Position numbers and translations under genes: made by a program. From Flavobacterium micromati (GTDB lineage: Bacteria > Bacteroidota > Bacteroidia > Flavobacteriales > Flavobacteriaceae), in contig NZ_FQWF01000011.1 of assembly GCF_900129585.1 (NCBI RefSeq), positions 1 through 64,000 of the forward strand: 64,000 nucleotides of DNA, given 5' to 3'. Numbering within the stretch: the first letter of the stretch is position 1; the number at the start of each line of letters is the position of its first letter. Of this stretch, positions 54,572-63,895 are shown one piece after another. The notes beneath the pieces are model-generated. The model made no database searches. It had not been told where the DNA came from and saw only the letters and a program-made list of their open reading frames with translations.

Positions 54572-56842
54572 ATGAAGAATTATAAAAACACAGTGTTTTA
54601 TTTAAGTGTTACCGGCGGTTTTATTGCATTGATGTATTGGATCATCATTAAGGGAAAAAAATTAGAGACAAGCGAAGTCATCGTAACTCCAGAAAGCGGA
54701 AAAGGATCGTGGGGTGATTTTCTAGCCTCAATGCAGCATAATTTCCAGGATCCATTAGCGATACTACTGGCACAAATTTTAACAATTATTCTGGTTGCCA
54801 GAGTTTTTGGTTGGGTATTTAAAAAAATTGGTCAGCCCTCAGTAATTGGGGAAATTATTGCAGGAATTGTTCTAGGTCCATCTTTACTAGGAATGTATTT
54901 TCCTGAATTTTCGACTGTTCTATTTCCAGTAGAATCATTGGGTAACTTAAAATTTTTAAGCCAAATAGGTTTGATTCTTTTTATGTTTGTGATAGGAATG
55001 GAACTGGATTTAAAAGTTTTGAAAAACAAGGCTAATGAAGCAGTTGTAATAAGTCACGCTAGTATTGTAATTCCATTTGCACTAGGAATTGGTTTGGCTT
55101 ATTACGTTTATGATCAATTTGCTCCCGTTGGAGTAAAGTTTCTTTCGTTTGCTTTATTCATGGGAATCGCTCTCAGCATCACTGCTTTTCCAGTTCTTGC
55201 ACGAATTGTACAAGAGAGAGGAATTCATAAAACTAAACTAGGTTCGATTGTTATCACGTGCGCCGCCGCTGATGACATTACTGCATGGTGTATTCTTGCA
55301 GTGGTTATTGCTATTGTAAAAGCGGGCACCTTTGTCAGTTCACTTTACATTATCATGCTCGCAGTACTTTATGTGCTTGCCATGATTTATATTGTCAAAC
55401 CATTTTTAAAACGTATTGGCGACTTATATGGTTCTAAAGATAGTATTGTAAAACCTGTAGTGGCAATCTTTTTTCTAGTTCTCATTATTTCCTCGTATGC
55501 CACTGAGGTTATTGGAATTCACGCCTTATTTGGAGCATTTATGGCGGGTGCTATCATGCCTGATGTTCCCAAATTAAGGACTATATTCATAGAAAAAGTA
55601 GAGGATGTAGCGCTAATTCTGCTGCTTCCGTTGTTTTTCGTGTTTACAGGATTAAAAACTGAAATTGGTCTACTAAACGATCCATACCTCTGGAAAGTCA
55701 CTGGATTTATTATTCTGGTTGCTGTTGTTGGTAAGTTTGTTGGTAGTGCCTTAGCGGCAAAATTTGTTGGTCAAACTTGGCGCGATAGCTTAACTATTGG
55801 TGCTCTTATGAACACGCGGGGTTTGATGGAGTTAATTGTGTTAAACATTGGATTAGAACTAAAAGTTTTAACTCCCGAAGTTTTTACAATGATGGTAATC
55901 ATGGCGCTAGTGACTACTTTCATGACCGGACCAGCTTTAGATTTCATCAATTTTATTTTTAAAAATAAAGATGTAAGCGCTAATATTGACGGTTTAAATG
56001 ATAAAAAATACCGTGTCCTAATTTCGTTTGGGAATAATGAAAAAGGCAAATCGTTACTTCGTGTAGCAAATAGTTTGATCAAGAAGCAAAAAACTCAATC
56101 AAGTGTCACTGTGATGCATTTGTCTTTAAGTGATGAGGTGCATACTTTTAATTTAGAAGATAAAGAGAAAAATAGTTTTGATCCTATTGTTGAAGAATCG
56201 CAATTGCTAAAACAAGAAATAACTACCATTTTTAAATCAACAATTGATATTGAATCTGAGATTGCTGAGGTTGCAAATGAGGGCGAATACGATTTACTAT
56301 TGATAGGTTTAGGGAAATCTATTTTTGAAGGCACAATCTTAGGAAAAGTAATTGGATTTACAACTAGGATAATTAATCCAGATCGATTGATAGATAAGTT
56401 TACTGGAAAAGAAGGTTTGTTTGAGAATTCGCCGTTTGATGAAAGAACAAGACAAATTATTTCGAGAACTAAAATGCCAATGGGTATTTTAATTGACAAA
56501 GATTTGCAGCAAATTGAAAGAGTTTTTATTCCAATTTTTTCTACCGAGGATTCGTTTTTGTTGGATTATGTCCAAAAATTGATTTATAATAACAATACAA
56601 AAATTGAGTTTCTAGATAATAACGGACATCTAATCACTAATTTTATAATGAAGACGGCTTTAGATTCGCTAGAGCAGAAACATCCAAATAATATTAGTGT
56701 CATTCCAAATGATTCAACTGTTAACGAATTCCTTGATCAAAAAGATTTGATGCTAATAAGTTTAGAAAGTTGGAAAAAACTGGTAGATTCAAGAAGCATT
56801 TGGTTGAGTGAAGTGCCGTCAGTTCTAATTTTAAAACAATAA
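54572..56842 (+). CDS. CPA2-family cation:proton antiporter with C-terminal USP-like domain
   Basis: The protein is 756 aa. After an N-terminal helix and linker, ~12 transmembrane helices (about 60-460) form a Na+/H+ exchanger domain, with IGEIIAGIVLGPSLLG, the ITAFPVLARI motif, the acidic pair in CAAADDITAWC and MNTRGLMELIVLNIGLEL, as in KefB/NapA relatives. Residues ~485-756 are soluble and resemble universal-stress-protein folds (KYRVLISFGNNEKGKSLLRVANSL, YDLLLIGLGKSIFEG), a likely nucleotide- or signal-sensing part. The SMR gene begins 1 bp after its stop. Confidence 0.92.
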   Translation: MKNYKNTVFYLSVTGGFIALMYWIIIKGKKLETSEVIVTPESGKGSWGDFLASMQHNFQDPLAILLAQILTIILVARVFGWVFKKIGQPSVIGEIIAGIVLGPSLLGMYFPEFSTVLFPVESLGNLKFLSQIGLILFMFVIGMELDLKVLKNKANEAVVISHASIVIPFALGIGLAYYVYDQFAPVGVKFLSFALFMGIALSITAFPVLARIVQERGIHKTKLGSIVITCAAADDITAWCILAVVIAIVKAGTFVSSLYIIMLAVLYVLAMIYIVKPFLKRIGDLYGSKDSIVKPVVAIFFLVLIISSYATEVIGIHALFGAFMAGAIMPDVPKLRTIFIEKVEDVALILLLPLFFVFTGLKTEIGLLNDPYLWKVTGFIILVAVVGKFVGSALAAKFVGQTWRDSLTIGALMNTRGLMELIVLNIGLELKVLTPEVFTMMVIMALVTTFMTGPALDFINFIFKNKDVSANIDGLNDKKYRVLISFGNNEKGKSLLRVANSLIKKQKTQSSVTVMHLSLSDEVHTFNLEDKEKNSFDPIVEESQLLKQEITTIFKSTIDIESEIAEVANEGEYDLLLIGLGKSIFEGTILGKVIGFTTRIINPDRLIDKFTGKEGLFENSPFDERTRQIISRTKMPMGILIDKDLQQIERVFIPIFSTEDSFLLDYVQKLIYNNNTKIEFLDNNGHLITNFIMKTALDSLEQKHPNNISVIPNDSTVNEFLDQKDLMLISLESWKKLVDSRSIWLSEVPSVLILKQ

Positions 56843-56843
56843 C

Positions 56844-57173
56844 ATGAATTGGATATTATTAATTATCGGTGGCCTTTTTGAAGTGGGCTTTGCAACTTGT
56901 TTGGGCAAAGCCAAGGAGAGCACTGGAATAACCGCTACATTGTGGCTAGCTGGTTTTTTAGCCTGTTTGGCAGTCAGTATGATATTGCTGTACAAAGCGA
57001 CACAAACACTTCCCATAGGAACAGCGTATGCGGTTTGGACTGGAATTGGTGCAGTAGGAACCGTGCTTATTGGAATATTTGTTTTTAAAGAGCCAGCTGA
57101 TTTTTGGCGAATATTTTTTATTACAACTTTAATTAGTTCTATTATTGGATTGAAATTAGTTTCGAATGCTTAG
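56844..57173 (+). CDS. Small multidrug resistance (SMR) family transporter
   Basis: The protein is 109 aa with four helices and the essential membrane Glu13 in GGLFEVGFATCLGKAKE. The helix-2/3 region LPIGTAYAVWTGIGAVGTVLIG is typical of SMR. The GLFEVGFATCLGKAKE form and overall wording resemble the SugE/Gdx branch (guanidinium export) more than EmrE; this assignment is tentative. It lies immediately after the CPA2 antiporter gene, implying co-expression of two proton-coupled exporters. Confidence 0.92.
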   Translation: MNWILLIIGGLFEVGFATCLGKAKESTGITATLWLAGFLACLAVSMILLYKATQTLPIGTAYAVWTGIGAVGTVLIGIFVFKEPADFWRIFFITTLISSIIGLKLVSNA

Positions 57174-57330
57174 TGGAGTTTGATTATTAAAGACAATGGG
57201 TTTCCGCTTCATAAAGTTGCGAACTTCGGATAATCGTACTTTTGACTAAAATAAAAATTCTTGCGAAACGTAAACGCGAATTAACGACAAATTTGTAATT
57301 TCTCGAAATGGCTGTTGTGCGTTCGTTGTT

Positions 57331-58005
57331 TTACCACACAATTTCAGTTTCCGTTTCCACATCCCAGAATATTCCACTTTTAAAATCACTAATTGTAAAG
57401 TCAAATATACCTTTTGCAGATTCTTCGGTTGAAAGTCTTCCTTCTGTAATATTACTTTTCGCAATTGTTGTTCGCACCCAACCGGGATGAAGAGAAGCGA
57501 CTTTTATTTTTTCGGAAAGTCTATTTGAAAGGATTTTTGTGTACATATTTAATGCCGTTTTTGACATTCGGTAAGCAACTGAATCTATTCTTTCGCATAG
57601 AGCTATTGATCCCATTTTTGAAGAAATGTTTATTATTTTTCCATCAATATTTATGTTTTCGATTAGTACTTCCGTTAAAAAAGTTGTTCCAATTACATTA
57701 ACAGCAAAAGTCTGTTTGAAAGTTATTTCTTCCGGATTATTAAAATCTAAATCTGGCCCAATTCCCGCATTATTTATTAAAATATCTATTTTTCTTCCTT
57801 TCTCGTTTATTTCTTTTTTAAGAATCTCAATATTTTTAAAATCTGATAAGTCTAACTGTAAAGTTTCAAAATTTTCATTTTCAATTCCTTCAATTTTGCC
57901 CGACCTTGAAGTTCCAATTACTTTAAATCCATTTTCTAAAAACTTTTTAGCCAATGAAAATCCAATACCTTTACTTGCTCCTGTAATTAAAATAGTTTTA
58001 TTCAT
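57331..58005 (-). CDS. Short-chain dehydrogenase/reductase (SDR)
   Basis: The protein is 224 aa. A classical SDR with cofactor motif TGASKGIGFS (7-16), NNAGIG, active-site Ser in NISSKMGSIA and the YRMSK pair (Tyr-x-x-x-Lys), followed by HPGWVRT. The TSRSGK after the second strand suggests NADPH preference. Substrate not evident. Its 3' end faces the SMR gene across 157 bp of spacer. Length is close to the SDR norm. Confidence 0.92.
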   Translation of the reverse strand: MNKTILITGASKGIGFSLAKKFLENGFKVIGTSRSGKIEGIENENFETLQLDLSDFKNIEILKKEINEKGRKIDILINNAGIGPDLDFNNPEEITFKQTFAVNVIGTTFLTEVLIENINIDGKIINISSKMGSIALCERIDSVAYRMSKTALNMYTKILSNRLSEKIKVASLHPGWVRTTIAKSNITEGRLSTEESAKGIFDFTISDFKSGIFWDVETETEIVW

Positions 58006-58278
58006 TTCTGTTAGTTATCTGTTTTTTGGTGGTTGCTACACAATGACGCACAACTCAATTATAATGGACATTTTTGATTTTACTTAGGCATTTAGGTAAG
58101 GATGTCTATAATATGAATTTTTGATTTAGTTTTTATTTTTGTCAATAAATGCTGTGCTTCACAAATGCTACTCCGTTAACATGACAAACTAAAAGATGTA
58201 TAGTCAAAGCAAATGAAACAGTGCCCGAGTAACAGAAAATTGCGTGACATTAAAAACAGTTTATTTTAATATTCGCAA

Positions 58279-58321
58279 AAAAAGAATCCGTTTTGCTGAA
58301 GTTTAGCAAAACGGATTCTTA
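58279..58321 (-). terminator. Intrinsic terminator after frr
   Basis: On the minus strand a perfect 16-bp stem AAGAATCCGTTTTGCT / AGCAAAACGGATTCTT encloses a 7-base loop and is followed by Ts. It lies 16 bp past the frr stop. Confidence 0.93.
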
Positions 58322-58336
58322 GTACTTATTAAAAAA

Positions 58337-58900
58337 TTAAACCTTCATAATTTCTGCTTCTTTCACAACTAAAAGTTCATCAATTTTACGGATAAAACTA
58401 TTAGTTAAGGTTTGAACTTCTTCTTCCGCATTTTTACAAAGATCTTCTGATGTACCTTCTTTTTCAAGTTTTTTAATATCAGTATTAGCATCTTTACGAG
58501 CACTTCTTATACCTACTTTTGCATCCTCCGATTCGGCTTTAGCTTGTTTGGCGAGCTCGCGTCGACGTTCTTCGGTCAATGCTGGAACGCTTATTATAAT
58601 TACATCGCCATTGTTCATTGGATTAAATCCAATATTGGCAATCATAATCGCTTTTTCAATTGGATGAAGCATGTTTTTTTCAAAAGGCTGTAGCGTGATC
58701 GTTCTAGCATCAGGTACACTAATTTTTGATACTTGTGAAAGCGGCGTTGCTGATCCATAATAATCTACAAAAACACTTCCAAGCATCGCTGGAGATGCTT
58801 TACCTGCTCGAATATTTAAAAATTCTTTTTCTAAATGCGCAATAGATCCAGTCATGGATTCTTTCGTACTGTCTAAAATAAATTCAATTTCTTCAGTCAT
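58337..58900 (-). CDS. frr: Ribosome recycling factor
   Basis: The protein is 187 aa. Conserved RRF segments are present: HLEKEFLNIRAGKASPAMLGSVFVDYYGS, TPLSQVSKISVPDARTITLQPFEK, IPAL-like SVPALTEERRRELAKQAK and VGIRSARKDAN, with a long helical C-terminal bundle. It splits post-termination ribosomes with EF-G. It lies 38 bp downstream of pyrH on the same strand, the widespread pyrH-frr order. Confidence 0.96.
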   Translation of the reverse strand: MTEEIEFILDSTKESMTGSIAHLEKEFLNIRAGKASPAMLGSVFVDYYGSATPLSQVSKISVPDARTITLQPFEKNMLHPIEKAIMIANIGFNPMNNGDVIIISVPALTEERRRELAKQAKAESEDAKVGIRSARKDANTDIKKLEKEGTSEDLCKNAEEEVQTLTNSFIRKIDELLVVKEAEIMKV

Positions 58901-58938
58901 AATTTTATTTTTTAATCCTGTTTCTAAGGATTTTACGC

Positions 58939-59646
58939 TTATATATTTACTACGGTTCCTACTTTTTCTCCCACACAGATTTTCAGTAAGTTTCCTGTCT
59001 TGTTCATATCAAAAACTACAATAGGCACTTTATTTTCTTGACTTAATGTAAAAGCAGTTGTGTCCATTACATTCAGTCCTTTTTTAAGAACATCATCAAA
59101 AGAAATATAATCAAATTTTACAGCAGTTGGATTTTTCTCTGGATCACAATCATAAACACCGTCAACACGAGTTCCTTTTAAGATAACATCTGCATTCATT
59201 TCAATTCCTCGTAAAACGGCAGCTGTGTCAGTGGTAAAATAAGGATTTCCTGTTCCTGCCCCAAAAATTACGATCCTTCCTTTTTCAAGGTGACGATCCG
59301 CTCTTCGCTTAATATAGGGTTCAGCTATAGATTCCATTTTTAATGCAGTTTGTAAACGGGTTTTCATCCCTTTTTCTTCTAAAGCTCCTTGTAAGGCCAT
59401 TCCATTTATAACAGTTGCTAGCATTCCCATATAATCTCCTTGTACACGATCCATTCCTGCGCTCGCTCCTGCAACTCCCCTAAAAATATTTCCACCACCT
59501 ATAACAATGGCTATTTCTACTCCTTTATCATGAATTTGCTTAATTTCGATAGCGTATTCCGCTAACCTTTTTGGGTCAATTCCGTACTGCAAATCACCCA
59601 TTAAAGCTTCACCACTTAATTTTAGAAGAATTCTTTTATATTTCAT
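58939..59646 (-). CDS. pyrH: UMP kinase
   Basis: The protein is 235 aa from the ATG at 59646. The bacterial amino-acid-kinase fold has [61 protein letters not shown] and [12 protein letters not shown]. It phosphorylates UMP to UDP and is typically regulated by GTP and UTP. It is followed by frr. A TAnnTTTG box lies upstream (59668-59675). Confidence 0.96.
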   Translation of the reverse strand: MKYKRILLKLSGEALMGDLQYGIDPKRLAEYAIEIKQIHDKGVEIAIVIGGGNIFRGVAGASAGMDRVQGDYMGMLATVINGMALQGALEEKGMKTRLQTALKMESIAEPYIKRRADRHLEKGRIVIFGAGTGNPYFTTDTAAVLRGIEMNADVILKGTRVDGVYDCDPEKNPTAVKFDYISFDDVLKKGLNVMDTTAFTLSQENKVPIVVFDMNKTGNLLKICVGEKVGTVVNI

Positions 59647-59667
59647 TTTGTGTTGCGTTGATTCGTG

Positions 59668-59675
59668 CAAATATA
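59668..59675 (-). promoter_or_regulatory. -7 promoter box of pyrH-frr
   Basis: The minus strand reads TATATTTG, exact TAnnTTTG, 21 bp before the pyrH ATG. Confidence 0.55.
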
Positions 59676-59713
59676 GACATATTCTGATTTTTAAAAATAG
59701 TGTTGCTTAAATT

Positions 59714-60493
59714 TTATAGTGTTAGTTTTTCAAAAGATTCTTTTGCGGCTTCATATCCTATTTTAAAAATAGCATTCATCTTTAATTTATTGGTTTCAAA
59801 AGTTCGGTATAAACACAAATCGGTTGGTTCAATAACCCAATCGCAATTATTGAATTTATGCATGTTAGAGTTGGCCGAAAGGATGTCAAAAGCTCTAGTA
59901 GTTACTGCTTTGATTGAATTTAAATCTTTGGCTTCAATTTTTTGAATTGGACTCACATAAATTCCAATTAAAGTTTCACAATGTCCTTGCAGTAAATCGG
60001 TTGGGAAATGATTTAGAATTCCGCCATCGCTATACAATCGTCCATTAATTTCATACGGCGACATTATTCCTGGAAATGCTGACGAAGCTAAAACTGCATC
60101 AATAATTTTAGTATCTGGACTAAAAACTTTTAGTTTTCCACTTACCATGTCAGTTGCGGTAATATGAATAGGAATTTTTAATTCTGCTAAAGTAGCGTCT
60201 TTAAAAATGGCGTGGAAATAATGATTAAAAGACTCGGAATCAATTAATCCAGGCTTTTTAAAAGTAAGGTGTTTCCAATGGAAAAGATAAATAGATTTAA
60301 AAAAATCAAGAATTTCATCTGGGGTTTTCCCCCAAGAATACATTGCCCCAACGATTGATCCAGCACTTGTTCCGGCAATTCGTTTTGGCGTAATATTTTG
60401 TTCTTCTAAGAATTTGATTGCGCCAGCTTGCGCTAAACCCTTTGAACCTCCGCCAGACAGAATCAATCCAATTGATTTTGTTTTTAAGTCCAT
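59714..60493 (-). CDS. Patatin-like phospholipase
   Basis: The protein is 259 aa from ATG 60493. The oxyanion-hole motif LILSGGGSKGLAQAG (10-24), nucleophile Ser43 in GTSAGS and catalytic Asp in the YSDGG dyad (about residue 166) define the patatin fold. LASSAFPGIMSPYEINGRLYSDGGILNHFP, here in pieces, is typical of the RssA/NTE branch. It probably hydrolyses membrane phospholipids or lysophospholipids; no signal peptide is visible, so it acts from the cytoplasm. A promoter box lies upstream. Confidence 0.92.
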   Translation of the reverse strand: MDLKTKSIGLILSGGGSKGLAQAGAIKFLEEQNITPKRIAGTSAGSIVGAMYSWGKTPDEILDFFKSIYLFHWKHLTFKKPGLIDSESFNHYFHAIFKDATLAELKIPIHITATDMVSGKLKVFSPDTKIIDAVLASSAFPGIMSPYEINGRLYSDGGILNHFPTDLLQGHCETLIGIYVSPIQKIEAKDLNSIKAVTTRAFDILSANSNMHKFNNCDWVIEPTDLCLYRTFETNKLKMNAIFKIGYEAAKESFEKLTL

Positions 60494-60508
60494 AGTATTT
60501 ATTTGGAT

Positions 60509-60516
60509 CAAATTTA
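60509..60516 (-). promoter_or_regulatory. -7 promoter box of the patatin gene
   Basis: The minus strand reads TAAATTTG, exact TAnnTTTG, 15 bp before the patatin ATG. Confidence 0.5.
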
Positions 60517-60571
60517 CACTTTTTGATGGTTTCAAGCTGATAATTGTCACAATTTGGCTCGAGTTTTATAG

Positions 60572-60579
60572 TAACTTTG
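60572..60579 (+). promoter_or_regulatory. -7 promoter box of the thioredoxin-fold gene
   Basis: TAACTTTG matches TAnnTTTG, 19 bp before the start codon. A TTTG lies 15 bp upstream of it (60553-60556). Confidence 0.5.
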
Positions 60580-60598
60580 TAAATATAAATTAGAAAAC

Positions 60599-61204
60599 AT
60601 GAAAACTACAATTGCGAAAGCTTTATTTAATAGTCATCCTTACTTAGAATACAGAAAACTTGTTTCTGATTTGTTACTGGAAAATAAATCAACAGGTCAC
60701 GAGCAATCAGATGATTTAACGCACTACAGCTCTTTAAATGAAACCCGAATGAATCGTCTAGATAAAACGATTACAATAAGTGACGAGAATAAGCAGAAAT
60801 TAAGTAGGTTAAAAGGAGAATATATTTGGCTTGTTATTTCTGAAGGATGGTGTGGTGATGCTGCACAACTCTTACCAATTGTCGAAAAAATGGCTATTGA
60901 ATCAGGTAAAATTGAACTCAGGATTGTTTTGAGAGATGAGAATGAAGATTTTATGAAATTATTTTTAACCAACAAATCAAAGTCGATTCCAATAGTAGTT
61001 ATTATTGACAAAGTTACAGGCAGTGTATTAGGTAAATGGGGTCCAAGGCCTAAGGGAGCTACTGAATTAATTGAGAATTATAAAAAAGAATTTGGCGTTA
61101 TTGATGAAACGATAAAAACGAATTTGCAAATGTGGTATTTGTATGACAAAGGGGTAAGTACGCAAAACGAAATTATTGATTTGATGCAGCTATTAAATCA
61201 GTAA
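60599..61204 (+). CDS. Thioredoxin-fold protein with single active-site Cys
   Basis: The protein is 201 aa. The N-terminal ~70 residues precede a thioredoxin-like region: EYIWLVISEGWCGDAAQLLPIVEKMA, IELRIVLRDEN and the cis-Pro in SKSIPIVVIID. The motif is WCGDAAQ, so only the first cysteine of the CxxC is kept and the protein cannot be a classical dithiol reductase. I associate this WCGD form with a thioredoxin-family group of unknown function. Cytoplasmic, no signal peptide. Confidence 0.88.
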   Translation: MKTTIAKALFNSHPYLEYRKLVSDLLLENKSTGHEQSDDLTHYSSLNETRMNRLDKTITISDENKQKLSRLKGEYIWLVISEGWCGDAAQLLPIVEKMAIESGKIELRIVLRDENEDFMKLFLTNKSKSIPIVVIIDKVTGSVLGKWGPRPKGATELIENYKKEFGVIDETIKTNLQMWYLYDKGVSTQNEIIDLMQLLNQ

Positions 61205-61378
61205 ATATCTACGATACAATGATAGTTTTAATGCGGTAAAAATAAAAAATAATTTTTGATGTAATTTTAACTTCTACGTTCCAAAATATTTTGTAACTTA
61301 GTGATCGCCAATCAAGTCTATCATTTCAAATCTTCTTTTATGGGTTTAAATATTGTTTAACAATAAAAAAACATCATT

Positions 61379-61456
61379 ATGAAAAGGTTATTTGAAAGGG
61401 TTTATGATTATATTTCGTATCTACTTTTTGGAGGTAAGAAAATTTCTAATTATTAA
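61379..61456 (+). CDS. Possible 25-aa peptide
   Basis: A short open frame encoding MKRLFERVYDYISYLLFGGK and five further residues (KISNY). It is amphipathic with a basic start and a hydrophobic centre, like small membrane-binding peptides. The ATG is preceded by an A-rich leader, as for many genes in this window. There is no homology support from my own recognition, so it is only a candidate. The rest of 61205-61610 shows nothing else. Confidence 0.25.
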   Translation: MKRLFERVYDYISYLLFGGKKISNY

Positions 61457-61610
61457 CCCGTGGCTTCGGCTCTTAGCAAAAAAGGTATGCATTAAAAAGT
61501 ACTTTTATTTTTATTTACAAAAAACACATCGCAAATTCATTAAAGATTTTGCCATGTGTTTTTGATTTTTTAGTATTACCAAGAATAAAACCACGTCCTA
61601 TTGTATAATT

Positions 61611-61985
61611 TTAATTGGGAAATTTAAGGATAATATTTAGCGTATTTTTCTGATTTCGAAACGGTAAATCGGAGCGATGGAGTTTAATAAAAAATATGTC
61701 ATCACCAGCACTCTTTATCTCAAAACCTATTTTTTTATATCCTCCGTCAAATTTCTGCAGCTCGGAGGGTTCTAAATTCCATATCCTAATTGTAATTTTA
61801 AGCGAGTCTCATCACCCTGTTTTAGTTTTAATTTGAAGTTAGCAAATACAGGAGTTACAACTAAATCATCAATCAACTCCCAATTTCTACTGGTAAGTAT
61901 TGTAAGTTTAAATCATTTTTTATGGCATATTCCTCTACCTATTTTGGTTCTTATACCGTTTAGAGTAAAGCAATAATTTCTTTAG
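61611..61985 (-). pseudogene. Frameshifted gene remnant of unknown family
   Basis: On the minus strand, coding pieces follow in shifted frames: EEYAIKNDLNLQYL, then TSRNWELIDDLVVTPVFANF and KLKLKQGDETRLKLQLGYG, then RIWNLEPSELQKFDGGYKK, IGFEIKSAGDDIFFIKLHRS and DLPFRNQKNTLNIILKFPN ending in a normal stop. Composition is coding-like throughout, but at least two frameshifts break it. The parent family is not recognised. Confidence 0.55.
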
Positions 61986-62134
61986 TATGCGTCTTGATTT
62001 TTTTACATTCCTATTAGATTACCTTTAATTCAAATAATAACATCAATTTGAAAATGAGTAGATCTTTATTTTAAGAAAAGGCGCATAGACATTTTAATAA
62101 AAATAAAATTTGAATTGTGAATCTTACTAAAGTA

Positions 62135-62836
62135 TTAAACCTTATTTGATAAACTTTCTTCAAATTCGGTTACATCAGTGCCGTCAATTACATTGTAGTC
62201 TCCTATTTTTGTTCGGCGCAAAGCTATTAAGTGCGAGCCAGAATTCATAGCTTTTCCAAAATCAAAAGCTAGTGAGCGGATATAAGTTCCTTTACTACAA
62301 ACAACTCTAAAATCGATTTCTGGAAGCGCAATTCTTATAATTTCAAACTCGTGAATCGTAGTTTTCCTAAAAGCGATTTCCACGGTTTCTCCTGCGCGCG
62401 CATGTTCATATAAGCGAACACCGTCTTTTTTTATGGCTGAATAAATAGGTGGTTTTTGATCGATCTCGCCAAGAAATTGTTTAACTGTTTCATGAATCAA
62501 AGCCTCATTTATATGTGATGTTGGAAATGTTTGGTTAATCTCAGTTTCCAAATCATACGATGGAGTAGTGGCGCCTACGTAAAAAGTTCCCGTATATTCT
62601 TTGGCTTGACCTTGAAGTTCAGTAATTCTTTTCGTAAATTTTCCTGTACAAACTAATAATAATCCAGTTGCTAATGGATCTAATGTTCCAGCATGACCAA
62701 TTTTAAATTTTTTAGGAAGTCCAAGTTTATTAATTAGCGCATATTTTAATTTATTTACTGCTTGAAAGGAGGTCCAATTCAAGGGTTTGTCAATAAGCAA
62801 AATTTGTCCCTCTAGGAAATCTTCGACTGTTTTCAA
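62135..62836 (-). CDS. truB: tRNA pseudouridine(55) synthase
   Basis: The protein is 233 aa. The TruB core has ILLIDKPLNWTSFQAVNKLK and the catalytic Asp53 in GHAGTLDPLATGLL, then KEYTGTFYVGATTPSYDLETE and the Tyr-rich RVVCSKGTYIRSLAFDFG. It makes psi55 in the T loop of elongator tRNAs. It lacks a C-terminal PUA domain, as short TruB forms do. It starts 6 bp after the uppP stop in a DUF3098-uppP-truB run. Confidence 0.96.
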   Translation of the reverse strand: MKTVEDFLEGQILLIDKPLNWTSFQAVNKLKYALINKLGLPKKFKIGHAGTLDPLATGLLLVCTGKFTKRITELQGQAKEYTGTFYVGATTPSYDLETEINQTFPTSHINEALIHETVKQFLGEIDQKPPIYSAIKKDGVRLYEHARAGETVEIAFRKTTIHEFEIIRIALPEIDFRVVCSKGTYIRSLAFDFGKAMNSGSHLIALRRTKIGDYNVIDGTDVTEFEESLSNKV

Positions 62837-62842
62837 AAGTTA

Positions 62843-63652
62843 TTATTTATAGTATGAAAAATATGTTAGTAAAAACAAGCCAACAATTATGCGGTACCAA
62901 CCCCAAGGTTTAAAACCGTATTTTTTAATAATCTCAATGAAGAATTTTATTGCTAATACAGCAACGATAAAAGCAACTACATTTCCAATAAGAAACAATT
63001 GAATGTTTTCGTTTGATTTTAAAATCAGTTCGTAACCTTTCATTTGGGACGACTCATATGTTTTTAGGAAAACAGAATAACAAGTTACTGCCATCATTGT
63101 AGGTACAGCAAGAAAAAAAGAAAATTCAGCTGCGACGTGACGTGTCAATCCTTGTTGCATTCCACCAATTATAGAAGCTGCGGATCTACTTGTTCCCGGC
63201 ATCATTGCTAAACATTGCCAAAAACCAATTACAACTGCTTTCTTGATCGTTATATCTTCTTCTTTAACAATGGTTGGATTTTGAAAACGATTATCAATAA
63301 AAAGTAAAATTATGCCTCCTAATATCAATACAATCGCAATGGGAATAGGATCTCCCAAAACGGCTTCAATTTTATCATCAAATAACTTTCCTAAAACTAA
63401 AGCTGGGATTACAGCACATATAAGTTTAACGTAAAAATTGAATTTGGAGAAATCAAAAAACTTTTTCCAGTACAAAGCTACAACGGCCAAAATAGCTCCA
63501 AACTGAATAGAAACCTGAAAAAGTTTTACAAAATCATCTTCTTGTATCCCAAAGTATGAACTTACAAATACCATGTGCGCCGTTGATGAAACAGGAAGAT
63601 ATTCAGTTATTCCTTCGATAAGCGCAATTAAAAAAGCCTGCAATGTATTCAT
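62843..63652 (-). CDS. uppP: Undecaprenyl-diphosphatase
   Basis: The protein is 269 aa and polytopic, with ~8 helices. The BacA/UppP signature EGITEYLPVSSTAH (13-26) and PGTSRSAASIIGG (about 153-165) carry the active-site Glu, Ser, His and Arg residues. It recycles undecaprenyl pyrophosphate for cell-wall synthesis at the membrane. Its start is the base before the DUF3098 stop region, so the genes are tightly coupled. Confidence 0.96.
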   Translation of the reverse strand: MNTLQAFLIALIEGITEYLPVSSTAHMVFVSSYFGIQEDDFVKLFQVSIQFGAILAVVALYWKKFFDFSKFNFYVKLICAVIPALVLGKLFDDKIEAVLGDPIPIAIVLILGGIILLFIDNRFQNPTIVKEEDITIKKAVVIGFWQCLAMMPGTSRSAASIIGGMQQGLTRHVAAEFSFFLAVPTMMAVTCYSVFLKTYESSQMKGYELILKSNENIQLFLIGNVVAFIVAVLAIKFFIEIIKKYGFKPWGWYRIIVGLFLLTYFSYYK

Positions 63653-63895
63653 TTATGCTTTTTTTGGGTTTTTAAGAATGGCATAAATCGTAATTCCAAA
63701 ACCGATTAAAACCGTGGTTGGAGCCAGTCTAATTCTTCTAAAATTAAAGATTTCCTCTTTAAACACATTTGGATCTTCGCTTCCACCGCCTGCCATTAGA
63801 ATAAATCCTAAAGTTATCACTGCAATTCCAATCAATAGAATTTTGTAATTTATTTTGTCAAAAAGAAATTCTGCTTTCTGTTCGTTATTTTTCAT
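63653..63895 (-). CDS. DUF3098 small membrane protein
   Basis: The protein is 80 aa with two membrane helices: about 18-36 (KILLIGIAVITLGFILMAGG) and 55-73 (TTVLIGFGITIYAIL), joined by a polar loop SEDPNVFKEEIFNFRR. DUF3098 genes typically precede uppP and follow ftsX in this phylum, and the order uppP-truB fits here. Function unknown. It sits 1 bp from uppP. Confidence 0.85.
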   Translation of the reverse strand: MKNNEQKAEFLFDKINYKILLIGIAVITLGFILMAGGGSEDPNVFKEEIFNFRRIRLAPTTVLIGFGITIYAILKNPKKA

